In this document: piece after piece, positions 1-7,154 of the stretch
How the letters are laid out: each line of letters opens with the position of its first letter
Position numbering within the stretch: position 1 is the first letter of the stretch
NCBI GenBank assembly: GCA_910584285.1
Contig: CAJTYK010000036.1
Span: 1-20,361, forward strand
Direction of reading: 5' to 3'
Source: an uncultured Oscillospiraceae bacterium
Lineage (GTDB): Bacteria; Bacillota; Clostridia; Oscillospirales; Oscillospiraceae
DNA length: 20,361 nucleotides
Notes under the pieces: model-generated
The model's input: the letters and a program-made list of their open reading frames with translations, nothing else
Told to the model about the DNA's origin: nothing
Databases searched by the model: none
Position numbers and translations under genes: made by a program

Positions 1-1304
1 GTCTTGACCATCTCGGACAGGTCGGCCCCACGGGGCTTGCCGGACTGGGAGGCGGGGATGAACACCCGGATGCCCTTGACGCTGGCCACCAGGCCGCCCT
101 TGTTCTCCTCGGTGATGACACCCTCCAGAACATCCTTGTTCTCCACGGCGTTCTCGATGATCTCCCAGTTCTTGTCGGCGTCCAGGCGCTTCTTGGACAG
201 CTTCACCACGCAGTCCCGGTCGCTGACCAGCATGACAATAGCCTGGATCTCGTCGCCCACCTTGACCAGATCCTCCACCTTCACGTCGGGGTCGTCGCTG
301 AATTCGGACAGGGGGATGGTGCCGGGATACTTGACGCCCAGCTCCACCTGAATCTCGGTGGGCGTGATAGCTGCAACCGTACCAGTGACCCGATCCCCCG
401 TATTCAAAATTTTGAACGACTCCTCCAGCATCTCCGCGAAGGACTGTTCAATCTCCATAATTTCGTCGCTCATTTTGTTGTAGACCTCCTTTATTATCCA
501 CCCCGGCGTAGATGCGCCGGCGGTGATTCCAAGCGTGTCGACCTGGCGGAACCGCTCCCGGTCAATGCCTATCCCCCGCTCCGTCTGTACCACCACCGGA
601 CAGTTGCCGGCACACAGCTGAGCCAGCCTTCTGGTGTTGGAGCTTTTCAGGTCTCCGATGACGATCATCGCGTCGCATTGAGCGGCCAGTTCCATCGCCT
701 CCGACTGGCGCCTGGACGTAGCACCACATATTGTATCAAAAAATTCTGCGTTTGTACACACTTTTTTTGCGTTTTCCACGGTTTTTTTCCAGCCCGCCTC
801 AATGGCCGTAGTCTGGGAGACAAATGTCAGCGGCTGAGCGTACAGTTCCGGAGTTTTCGACAAAATGCCTTCCAGTTCCTCCCAGTCCAGTGCCGCGAAC
901 CCCCGGGACGTACAGCCCAGGATGCCCACAATCTCCGGGTGGCCGGCCTCGCCGATCACCACCGGCGTCCGCCCCCGGGCCTCCGCCTCCCGGACAATGG
1001 CGTGGATGCGTGTGACGTTGGGGCAGGTGGCGTCGATCACCCGGCACCCCCGGGCCGCCAGCGCTTCAAACACCCCGTCCGGTTCCCCGTGGGCTCGGAT
1101 CAGCACTGTGGCACCCTCTGGGGCCTCCTCCGGGCTCTGGATAGTCATCGCCCCCATGTCCTCCAGGCGGCGGATCACGTAATCATTGTGAGTCAGGTGG
1201 CCCAGCAGGTACACCGGCCCCTCTGCCGCCGCCTGCTCCGCCAGCTCCACCGCCCGACGCACACCGTAGCAGAACCCTGCCGTCTTGGCCAGCCGGACGT
1301 TCAT
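1..1304 (-). CDS. ispH: IspH-ribosomal protein S1 fusion (C-terminus cut by window edge)
   Basis: The first ~277 residues are 4-hydroxy-3-methylbut-2-enyl diphosphate reductase, the last enzyme of the MEP isoprenoid pathway. The three iron-sulfur cysteines are visible at C12 (GFCYGV), C94 (DATCPN) and C193 (TICGATSRRQ), as are GHLTHND near 35-41 and AHGEP near 71-75. The frame then runs without a stop into S1 RNA-binding domains: one from about residue 300 (NTGDRVTGTV) and a second beginning near 398 (EGVITEENKGG). It stays open for 434 codons to the left edge, so the C-terminus is missing. Bifunctional IspH/S1 proteins are known in Clostridia. The start ATG overlaps the plsC stop (ATGA) and has GGAGGGG eight bases upstream. 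Last visible gene of the cmk-plsC-ispH operon. An internal ATG at codon 278 has its own perfect SD (see findings). Confidence 0.95.
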   Translation of the reverse strand, partial: MNVRLAKTAGFCYGVRRAVELAEQAAAEGPVYLLGHLTHNDYVIRRLEDMGAMTIQSPEEAPEGATVLIRAHGEPDGVFEALAARGCRVIDATCPNVTRIHAIVREAEARGRTPVVIGEAGHPEIVGILGCTSRGFAALDWEELEGILSKTPELYAQPLTFVSQTTAIEAGWKKTVENAKKVCTNAEFFDTICGATSRRQSEAMELAAQCDAMIVIGDLKSSNTRRLAQLCAGNCPVVVQTERGIGIDRERFRQVDTLGITAGASTPGWIIKEVYNKMSDEIMEIEQSFAEMLEESFKILNTGDRVTGTVAAITPTEIQVELGVKYPGTIPLSEFSDDPDVKVEDLVKVGDEIQAIVMLVSDRDCVVKLSKKRLDADKNWEIIENAVENKDVLEGVITEENKGGLVASVKGIRVFIPASQSGKPRGADLSEMVK

Positions 1305-1894
1305 GCCTCCTGCCCCTCCAGGGCCCGTATGCGCTCCATCAGGTCGTCCGCGATGCGCTGATAGTCCTCCGGGGTGGGCTTGCGGCCCTCAAACTCCGGA
1401 TGATAGGCTTCCCCGAACACAATGGTGGTTTTGCGGAAGCGCCGCTTCTTCCGGGGGATGTAGATGGGCACGATGGGCGCGCCGGTGCGGGTGGCGAACA
1501 GGGCCGCGCCGGTGCGGGCCTCGGAGTCCTCCCCCTCCTTCACTCGGGTGCCCTGGGGAAACATCAGTAGCTTCTCCCCGCCCCGGAGGATGCGCATGGC
1601 CTCCTTCAGCGCTCCCACATCCGCCTTGCCGCGCTTGACCCCGAAGACACCCGCCTTTTTCAGCAGGAAGCCAATGACAGGCCACTTCATGATCTCCTCT
1701 TTCGCCATCACGTGAACCTGCCGCCGCCAGCCCAAGCAGCACACCACGTACAGCGGATCCCCCAGGGTGCTGTGGTTGCCGCACAGCAACGCCGCACCCT
1801 CGGGCACATGCTCCAGCCCCACCGCCTTCCAGGGGTGGAGCAGCTTCATATAGATCCAGATGATGGGATAGAGCACCGCGTACACCTTATTCAT
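1301..1894 (-). CDS. plsC: 1-acyl-sn-glycerol-3-phosphate acyltransferase
   Basis: 197 aa, the compact PlsC form. It transfers an acyl group to lysophosphatidic acid to give phosphatidic acid at the inner face of the membrane. The catalytic NHX4D motif is at residues 40-46 (NHSTLGD) and the substrate-binding motif FPQGTR at 112-117, matching the family FPEGTR with Q for E. A hydrophobic N-terminal stretch (about 4-18) probably attaches it to the membrane. The start ATG lies inside the end of cmk (8-base overlap) with GGGGGAGAGG close upstream, and the stop overlaps the ispH start, so all three genes are probably translationally coupled. The order cmk-plsC-ispH-rpsA is common in Clostridia. 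Confidence 0.93.
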   Translation of the reverse strand: MNKVYAVLYPIIWIYMKLLHPWKAVGLEHVPEGAALLCGNHSTLGDPLYVVCCLGWRRQVHVMAKEEIMKWPVIGFLLKKAGVFGVKRGKADVGALKEAMRILRGGEKLLMFPQGTRVKEGEDSEARTGAALFATRTGAPIVPIYIPRKKRRFRKTTIVFGEAYHPEFEGRKPTPEDYQRIADDLMERIRALEGQEA

Positions 1895-2585
1895 GGGCCT
1901 CTCCCCCTGTCAGGTTCAAATGGGCTCGGGCCAGCCCCAGCAGCAGCCGGAGGCTGCCCTCCAGATCCAACTGGGTGGTGTCCGCCAGCACCGCGTCGTC
2001 CGCCTGCCGTAGGGGGGCGGCCTCCCTCTGGCTGTCCCGGCGGTCCCGCTCAATTACCTCGGCCAGCACCTGATCGAAGTCCGCCCGCTGGCCCCGCTCC
2101 CGCAGCTCCCGGCAGCGGCGCGCCGCCCGGGCCTCCGCGGTGGCGGTGAGGTAGATCTTCAGGTCGGCCCCGGGCAGCACTACCGTACCGATGTCCCTGC
2201 CATCCATGATCACGTCGTGCTCCCGGGCGGCCCTGCGCTGCATCTCCAGCAGGAAGTCCCGCACCGCCGGGATGGCCGCCGCCTTGGACGCAGCGGCGGA
2301 CACCTCGTTGCGCCGGATGGCCTCCGTCACGTCTATCCCGTTGAGGCTCATGTGCTGAAGGCCGTCCGCCCCATAGCTCATGGTGATGGACAGCTCGGGC
2401 AGCAGCGCCGCCACCCCGTCGGCGTCGGCGGGGTCGATGCCTCGCTCCAGCGCCGCCAGCCCCACGGTGCGGTAAATGGCCCCGGTGTCCACATACAGGA
2501 AGCCCAGCTCCTGGGCCAGCGCCTTGGCCAGGGTGGACTTCCCCGCCCCCGAGGGGCCGTCGATGGCAATACTGCGGTAACTCAT
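1887..2585 (-). CDS. cmk: Cytidylate kinase
   Basis: 232 aa, close to the usual ~225. Phosphorylates CMP and dCMP using ATP in pyrimidine nucleotide recycling; cytoplasmic. The P-loop GPSGAGKST is at residues 10-18, the CMP-binding region includes TGAIYR (about 37-42), and DGRDIGTVV is the conserved central motif. The reading frame is open upstream, but the start at 2585 gives the canonical N-terminus MSYRSIAIDG and has a purine-rich GGAAAGGG upstream; the earlier frame has no family resemblance. It starts 16 bases after the HI0933-family gene and overlaps plsC by 8 bases. Confidence 0.95.
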   Translation of the reverse strand: MSYRSIAIDGPSGAGKSTLAKALAQELGFLYVDTGAIYRTVGLAALERGIDPADADGVAALLPELSITMSYGADGLQHMSLNGIDVTEAIRRNEVSAAASKAAAIPAVRDFLLEMQRRAAREHDVIMDGRDIGTVVLPGADLKIYLTATAEARAARRCRELRERGQRADFDQVLAEVIERDRRDSQREAAPLRQADDAVLADTTQLDLEGSLRLLLGLARAHLNLTGGEAHE

Positions 2586-2601
2586 GGCACAACGCCCTTT
2601 C

Positions 2602-3870
2602 CTATGGTTCGATTGTACGCTCCGCCGCGGCCAGCCCGGCGGCATGGCCGGTGGCCCAGGCGATTTGCAGATTAAAGCCGCCGGTGTAACCGTCCACATC
2701 CAGCAACTCCCCAGCAAAATACAGCCCCGCCGTCCGTTTGGACTCCATGGTTTTGGGATCCACCTCCCCCACGGCCACGCCGCCGGAGGTGATCACCGCC
2801 TCCTCCACCGGTCGGGGGCCGGACAGTGGGAGAACGAAGTTTTTCAGCACTTCCAGCAGCGCCTTGCGCTGCTCCTTTCGCAGGTCGTGGACCTTGGTGT
2901 CCCCCGGCACGCCAGTGCGCTCCACCAGCACGGGGATCAGGCTGCGGGGAACCAGCCCCCCCAGCACGTTGGCAAAATCCTGGTTAGCCCGCACCCCAAA
3001 GTCCCGCAGCAGGCGGGCGTCCAGCGTGCCCTCATCCAGGGCGGGCTTGAGGTCGATGTGGGCGGTATACCGGCTTTTGGCAAAGTCCAGATGGGCGGAG
3101 GCGGACAGCACCAGCGGCCCGGACAGCCCGAAGTGGGTGAACAGCAGCTCCCCCTGCTCCCGGAACAGGGTTTTGCCCTTCTGATCCTTCACCCGCAGCC
3201 CCACATTCCGCAGGGACAGCCCCTGGAGCCGGGCACAGCAGGCATCCTCCGATTCCAGCGGCACCAGGGAGCCCCGGATGGGGGTTACGGTGTGCCCCAC
3301 GGAGCGCGCCAGCCCATAGCCCTCCCCGGTGGAGCCGGTGCGGGGATAGGACGCCCCGCCGGTGGCCAGCACCAGCGCCCCGAAGCCGGACAGCCGCCCG
3401 CCCCCCTCCGTTGTAGCGCCGGACAGCCGCCCGTCCTCCGCCGTCAGGCCCGTCAGCCTGTCCCGGCGCAGCTCCACGCCACGCCGGCGCAGTTCAAAGA
3501 ACAGGGCATCCACAATGTCCGCCGCCCGGTCAGACACGGGGAACACCCGGTTGCCCCGCTCCGTTTTCAGCGGCACTCCCAGTTCCTCAAAGAAGGCCAT
3601 GGCGTCCTGGGGGGAGAAGCGGCTGAAGGCGCCGTACAAAAAGCGCCCGTTCCGGGGGATGGAGGAGAGCAGCTCCTCCCGGCCGCAGTTGTTGGTGACG
3701 TTGCAACGGCCCTTGCCGGTGATGTACAGCTTCCGGCCCACCTTCTCGTTGGGCTCCAGCAGCAGCACGTCCGCCCCGGCCCGGGCAGCGGTGATGGCGG
3801 CCATCATGCCCGCCGCGCCGCCGCCGGCCACCACCACCCTACTGCTGCGCCCCATATTCCACCTTTTCAT
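2602..3870 (-). CDS. HI0933/YtfP/BaiN-family FAD-dependent oxidoreductase
   Basis: About 420 aa flavoprotein of the HI0933 family (B. subtilis YtfP, E. coli YhiN, the BaiN-like group). The Rossmann FAD-binding motif GGGAAGMMAA is near residue 17, followed by the family signature GRKLYITGKGRCNVTN (about 45-60), ATGGASYPRTGSTGEGY in the middle and DVDGYTGGFNLQ-WATG at the C-terminus, where FAD is closed in. The substrate is unknown; the name BaiN implies bile-acid dehydroxylation, but that role is weakly founded and should not be assumed. The start is uncertain: ATG at 3870 or 3855, or GTG codons just after, all inside the 3' end of the RpiR gene, a 17-32 base overlap. In B. subtilis the homologue ytfP lies near ytfI-ytfJ, which also occur in this window. 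Confidence 0.88.
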   Translation of the reverse strand: MKRWNMGRSSRVVVAGGGAAGMMAAITAARAGADVLLLEPNEKVGRKLYITGKGRCNVTNNCGREELLSSIPRNGRFLYGAFSRFSPQDAMAFFEELGVPLKTERGNRVFPVSDRAADIVDALFFELRRRGVELRRDRLTGLTAEDGRLSGATTEGGGRLSGFGALVLATGGASYPRTGSTGEGYGLARSVGHTVTPIRGSLVPLESEDACCARLQGLSLRNVGLRVKDQKGKTLFREQGELLFTHFGLSGPLVLSASAHLDFAKSRYTAHIDLKPALDEGTLDARLLRDFGVRANQDFANVLGGLVPRSLIPVLVERTGVPGDTKVHDLRKEQRKALLEVLKNFVLPLSGPRPVEEAVITSGGVAVGEVDPKTMESKRTAGLYFAGELLDVDGYTGGFNLQIAWATGHAAGLAAAERTIEP

Positions 3871-4714
3871 AGACCTGGTACTCGTCCCAGATCTGCTCCA
3901 GCCGCTGGAAGGTGGCGGTAACCTCGTCTGACTTCTTCCGCCCCACCGCCACGATCAGCGCGTTGATCACCGACAGAGGGGCCACCAACGAGTCGGCAAA
4001 GGAGACCATATCGCTCTTGGCCAGCAGCCGGTAGTTGGCCGTGTCGTACAGGGGGGACAGCTCGCTATCGGTGATGGCCACCACCGTAGCCCCCTGATCC
4101 CGGGCGAACTCCAGGGCCCGCACGGAGCGGGTGGAATACCGGGGAAAGCTGATGCCAATCACCACGTCCCCCTCCCCCACCCGGAGCAGCTGCTCAAACA
4201 TATCGCTGGCCAGGCTGGCCTGCACCTGGCACACGTTGTCAAAGATCAGCTTGAAATAAAAGGTGAGAAAGTCGGCCAGCGCCGTGGACGAGCGCGCCCC
4301 CAAAATGTAAATTCTCCGGGCCTTCACAATGGCCTCCACCGCGGCGGTGAAGTCCTCCCGGCTCAGCTCCGCCAGCGACATCCGCAGCTTCTCAATGTCC
4401 GCCTGTACCACCTTCTCCAGCACGTCCTGGGTGCCCAGTCGGTCATAGGACACCTCGATGCGCTGCACGGTGGTGAGCTTGGAGCGGATCATCTCCTGCA
4501 TGGCCTTCTGCATAGCGGGATAGCCGTCATAGCCCAGCTCGGCGGCAAAGCGCACCACGGTGGACTCGCTGATCCGCACCGTCTGGCCCAGCTTGGCCGC
4601 CGTCATAAAGGCGGCTTTGTCGTAGTTTTCCAGGATGTAGCGTCCGATGAGCTTCTGTCCCTTGGAGAAGCTGTCCATCCTGCTCTGAATGGTGCTCAAA
4701 ATATCACGGCTCAT
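3839..4714 (-). CDS. MurR/RpiR family transcriptional regulator (HTH-SIS)
   Basis: 291 aa. An N-terminal HTH_6 domain (about 1-77; TAAKLGQTVRISESTVVRFAAELGYDGY is split around the recognition helix ISESTVVRFA) is followed by a SIS sugar-phosphate-binding domain (about 110-250; YILGARSSTALADFL and GDVVIGISFPRYSTRSV). Family members sense phosphosugars and control sugar or amino-sugar use. No sugar genes are nearby; the partners are the flavoprotein, cmk and plsC, so its target here is unknown. First gene after the promoter at 4795-4823, with an 8-bp inverted repeat in the untranslated leader that could serve as an autoregulatory site. The start ATG at 4714 has only a weak GGG-rich SD. Confidence 0.9.
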   Translation of the reverse strand: MSRDILSTIQSRMDSFSKGQKLIGRYILENYDKAAFMTAAKLGQTVRISESTVVRFAAELGYDGYPAMQKAMQEMIRSKLTTVQRIEVSYDRLGTQDVLEKVVQADIEKLRMSLAELSREDFTAAVEAIVKARRIYILGARSSTALADFLTFYFKLIFDNVCQVQASLASDMFEQLLRVGEGDVVIGISFPRYSTRSVRALEFARDQGATVVAITDSELSPLYDTANYRLLAKSDMVSFADSLVAPLSVINALIVAVGRKKSDEVTATFQRLEQIWDEYQVYEKVEYGAQQ

Positions 4715-4752
4715 AGCGTGTACCCTACCCTGCTCGTTTTCTCTTTCCCCAT

Positions 4753-4784
4753 GCGAAATGACGCCAAGCCGCGCCGCATTTCGC
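4753..4784. promoter_or_regulatory. Inverted repeat in the RpiR gene leader, possible operator
   Basis: Perfect 8-bp arms GCGAAATG (4753-4760) and CATTTCGC (4777-4784) separated by 16 bases. It lies just downstream of the -10 box at 4795-4800 and before the RpiR-family start. Position and symmetry suit either a repressor operator or a leader hairpin; neither is shown. Confidence 0.4.
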
Positions 4785-4794
4785 CAGTGCCCCT

Positions 4795-4823
4795 ATCATA
4801 ACGGTTTACACCGAAAAAAGCAA
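4795..4823 (-). promoter_or_regulatory. Sigma-A type promoter for the rpiR-cmk-plsC-ispH operon
   Basis: Minus-strand -35 TTGCTT (4818-4823), 17-base spacer, -10 TATGAT (4795-4800). It lies in the 131-base gap between rluB and the regulator gene, the only sizeable gap upstream of this gene group. Confidence 0.65.
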
Positions 4824-4845
4824 GTGGTTTTGCACGTTTTCCCGC

Positions 4846-5538
4846 TCAAACTTGCAAATGTTCTCGCTCCTCCGCCGTCAGGAGCCGCCACCTGCCCGGC
4901 CGCAAATCCCCCAACGTCAGGCTCCCCTCCCGCACCCGGATCAGCCGATCCACCCGCAGCCCCGCCGCGGCGCACATACGGCGCACCTGCCGGTTTTTAC
5001 CCTGATGGATCACCACGGTGAGGGTGTTTTTCCCGGTGCGCTCCACCCGGTCGGCGGTGAGCACCTCTCCGCCATCCTCCACCGGGGCGGACAGCACAGG
5101 CAGGGCCCGGGTCACGTCCCCCGTCACCCGGACGCGGTACTCCTTTTCCACCCCGTGGGAGGGGTGGGTGAGCCGCTGGGTCAGCGCCCCGTCGTCGGTG
5201 AGCAGCAGCAACCCCTCCGAGTCCATATCCAGCCGGCCCACCGGCCACACCCGGGCGGGGCAGTCCGCCACCAGCTGGGCCGCCGTCCTGCGCCCCTTCT
5301 CGTCGGACAGGGTGGTGACATAACCCCGGGGCTTGTGGAGCATGATGTATGTGTGGGGGTTGGGGGCGGGCAGCGGCACACCGTCCACCTCGATCCGATC
5401 CCAGCCGGGGTCGGCCTTGTCCCCCAGCGCCGCCGGCCGGCCGTTCACCGTCACCCGGCCGGCCAGGATGTACCCCTCCGCCCGGCGGCGGGAGCACACC
5501 CCCGCCGCCGACAGCAGCTTTTGCAGCCGTTCCTCCAA
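4846..5538 (-). CDS. rluB: 23S rRNA pseudouridine synthase, RsuA/RluB family
   Basis: About 230 aa, the normal length. Converts a uridine in rRNA to pseudouridine, probably in 23S helix 89 if it is truly RluB. An N-terminal S4 RNA-binding domain (LQKLLSAAGVCSRRRAEGYI) precedes the catalytic domain, with MLHKPRGYVTT and the catalytic aspartate in GRLDMDSEGLLLLTDDG (D104 from this start). The frame is open to a GTG at 5565 directly after the dacF stop, but the TTG at 5538 is preferred: it has GAGGGGAG eight bases upstream and gives the typical EERLQKLLSAAG start. Transcribed with dacF. RluB against RsuA/RluE-type specificity cannot be settled from sequence alone. Confidence 0.9.
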   Translation of the reverse strand: MEERLQKLLSAAGVCSRRRAEGYILAGRVTVNGRPAALGDKADPGWDRIEVDGVPLPAPNPHTYIMLHKPRGYVTTLSDEKGRRTAAQLVADCPARVWPVGRLDMDSEGLLLLTDDGALTQRLTHPSHGVEKEYRVRVTGDVTRALPVLSAPVEDGGEVLTADRVERTGKNTLTVVIHQGKNRQVRRMCAAAGLRVDRLIRVREGSLTLGDLRPGRWRLLTAEEREHLQV

Positions 5539-5565
5539 CGCGACCGCTCCCCTCTTTTTTGGCAC

Positions 5566-6672
5566 TCAGGCGGATTGCCCGCCCAGAAGCGCCCGTATTC
5601 TCTCCCAGAAGCTCAGGGGCTCCCGCACGTCCAACCCCGCGCCGCTCTGGCTCACCAAAGGCATCTCGGCGATGACCTCCCCACCCAGCCGCCAGCGGAT
5701 CTTCCCCAGCTGTACCCCTGGGGGCAGGGGTGCAGAGGCGCTTGGCAGCAGCTCCACCTCTTGCACCGGCTTCTCCCCCTCCTTCAGGGGGTAGCCCAAC
5801 TCCGCCTGAGTCACCACCGGCATGGTGGGGATCAGGCTGCCCTCCACCGCTACCGCGCCCGTCACCTCCTCGGCCCGGCACAACACCTGCCGGGGGTAGG
5901 TCTGGAAGCCGTAGTCCAACAGTTTCCGGTGATCGTTCCAGTCGTCTCCATCGTTGAGGGTGACACAGATCAGGGTCTGGCCGTCCCGGGTGGCGGCGGA
6001 CACCAGGGTGCGCCCCGCCTTTTCGGTGAACCCGGTTTTCATGCCCACGCAGCCCTCATAGCGCCGGAGCAGTTTGTTGTGGTTCACAAACGTCCTTGTT
6101 CCGATGGTAATGGATCCGGTGGCGCAGATCTCCGCCACCGTCTCATTCTTTAGGCACGCCCGGGCCAGCAGCGCCATGTCGTAGGGGGTGGAGTAGTGAT
6201 CCTCATGATCCAGCCCGCTGGGGTTGGCGAAGGAGCTGTCCTTCATCCCCAGCTCTGCCGCCTTCTCGTTCATGAGGGCCACAAACTCCGCCTCGCTGCC
6301 CGCTATGTGGCAGGCGATCACCATGGCCGCGTCGTTCCCCGACTGGAGCAACAGGCCGTACAGCAGCCCCCGCAGCGTGATCTCCTCCCCCGCCTTCAGG
6401 TAGATGGACGAGCCCTCGCTGCCCAGCCACTCCCCCTTGATGGTCACCACCTCGTCCAGATCCCCGGCCTGCTCCACCGCCACCAGCGCCGTCATCAGCT
6501 TGGTGGTACTGGCGATGAGCCGGGGGGTGTGGGCGTCGTGCTCATATAGCACCCGGCCGCTCTCGGCGTCCATCAGGATGGCCCCGGTGGCCCGGTCACC
6601 CACCCCGTAAGCCGGGGCGATCAGCAGGGCCGTCATGGCCAGCGCACACAGCAGCCCAGTCAGTTTTCTCAC
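5566..6672 (-). CDS. dacF: D-alanyl-D-alanine carboxypeptidase, DacF-like (PBP5 family)
   Basis: 368 aa. Removes the terminal D-Ala from peptidoglycan stem peptides outside the cytoplasmic membrane. A signal peptide covers residues 1 to about 23. All three serine-peptidase S11 motifs are present: STTK at 55-58 (nucleophile S55), SGN at 111-113 and KTG at 212-214. The C-terminus (SFWERIRALLGG) looks like the amphipathic anchor of PBP5 enzymes. The start is GTG at 6672 with GGGAG nine bases upstream. It follows gerW and has its own forespore-type promoter and an SD-blocking hairpin. In B. subtilis dacF is sigma-F dependent and acts on spore cortex cross-linking; the symbol is given on that context and could instead be dacB-like. 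Confidence 0.9.
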   Translation of the reverse strand: MRKLTGLLCALAMTALLIAPAYGVGDRATGAILMDAESGRVLYEHDAHTPRLIASTTKLMTALVAVEQAGDLDEVVTIKGEWLGSEGSSIYLKAGEEITLRGLLYGLLLQSGNDAAMVIACHIAGSEAEFVALMNEKAAELGMKDSSFANPSGLDHEDHYSTPYDMALLARACLKNETVAEICATGSITIGTRTFVNHNKLLRRYEGCVGMKTGFTEKAGRTLVSAATRDGQTLICVTLNDGDDWNDHRKLLDYGFQTYPRQVLCRAEEVTGAVAVEGSLIPTMPVVTQAELGYPLKEGEKPVQEVELLPSASAPLPPGVQLGKIRWRLGGEVIAEMPLVSQSGAGLDVREPLSFWERIRALLGGQSA

Positions 6673-6680
6673 AAAAGGTC

Positions 6681-6710
6681 ACTCCCATCCGAATTTGATC
6701 AGATGGGAGT
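6681..6710 (-). promoter_or_regulatory. Hairpin sequestering the dacF Shine-Dalgarno
   Basis: On the minus strand 9-base perfect arms ACTCCCATC (6710-6702) and GATGGGAGT (6689-6681) flank a 12-base loop. The right arm contains GGGAG, the SD of the GTG start at 6672. A transcript arriving from gerW would carry both arms and hide the SD. No U-tract follows, so it is not a terminator. Confidence 0.6.
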
Positions 6711-6739
6711 AGTATGGCCTTTGAAAACCGTCCTTATCC
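6711..6739 (-). promoter_or_regulatory. Forespore (sigma F/G-like) promoter of dacF
   Basis: Minus-strand -35 GGATA (6739-6735), 15-base spacer, -10 GGCCATACT (6719-6711). The -10 fits the B. subtilis sigma-F pattern GGNNANANT exactly and also contains CATACTA, which fits the sigma-G pattern CATNNTA. The -35 differs from GYATA by one base. It lies entirely in the gap between gerW and dacF. Family knowledge supports it: B. subtilis dacF is sigma-F controlled. Confidence 0.5.
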
Positions 6740-6746
6740 CGCGGGG

Positions 6747-7154
6747 TTACAGGGGCTGATCCCCCGCCTCCCCTGCGGTCTTCTTGTCGATATAGCCGGT
6801 GACCTTCTCAAACATCTCGGGCACCAGATCCACCACCCGGCTCACTGTGTCTCCCGGCGGGGGTGCCACAGGCAGCAGCCGCACCGAGCCGTCCTTCACA
6901 ATGAGGAACGCGATGGGCATCACGTTCACCCCGGCCCCCGCGCCGCCGCCGAAGTTCTTGGCCACATTCTGGGTCTTGCCGAAGTCGGAGCCGCCGGTGG
7001 CAAAGCCGAAGGACAGCTTGGACACCGGGATCAGGGTCACCCCGTCCTGGGTGACGATGGGCTGGCCCACCACGGTGTTGGCGTCCACCATTTCCCGGAT
7101 CTTGTTCATGGTGGTCTGGAGCACTTCATTGATGGGATGGTTAGTTTCACTCAT
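6747..7154 (-). CDS. gerW: Spore germination/sporulation protein GerW (YtfJ family)
   Basis: 135 aa, the usual size. GerW/YtfJ proteins occur in endospore formers; in B. subtilis the protein is made in the forespore and is needed for normal spore germination. Its biochemical role is not established. Recognised by the N-terminal HPINEVLQTTMNKIREMVDA, the VVGQPIVTQDGVTLIPVSKLSFGF core, the glycine-rich GGGAGAGVNVMPIAFLI segment, and the charged C-terminal helix. The start overlaps the end of the DUF2953 gene by 8 bases, with GGAGG nine bases before the ATG. The DUF2953-gerW pair matches B. subtilis ytfI-ytfJ. Confidence 0.93.
   Translation of the reverse strand: MSETNHPINEVLQTTMNKIREMVDANTVVGQPIVTQDGVTLIPVSKLSFGFATGGSDFGKTQNVAKNFGGGAGAGVNVMPIAFLIVKDGSVRLLPVAPPPGDTVSRVVDLVPEMFEKVTGYIDKKTAGEAGDQPL

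Noticed and set aside
4..351. Plus-strand 115-codon frame at the left edge
   Set aside because: It is antisense to the S1 domains of the ispH-rpsA fusion, which is open on the minus strand to the window edge.
2584..3921. 445-codon plus-strand open frame
   Set aside because: Lies opposite the HI0933-family gene; composition is Gln/Pro/His/Gly-rich and without domain signals.
5539..5565. GTG at 5565 as the rluB start
   Set aside because: It directly follows the dacF stop and has no SD, while TTG at 5538 has GAGGGGAG at ideal spacing and the family N-terminus.
4852..6153. 433-codon plus-strand open frame
   Set aside because: Crosses two well supported minus-strand genes (rluB and dacF) and shows no recognisable protein features.
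6681..6710. Terminator between gerW and dacF
   Set aside because: The stem is followed by GACCTTTTGTG with the start codon, not by a U-tract after a GC stem; the SD lies in the arm, so translational masking fits better.
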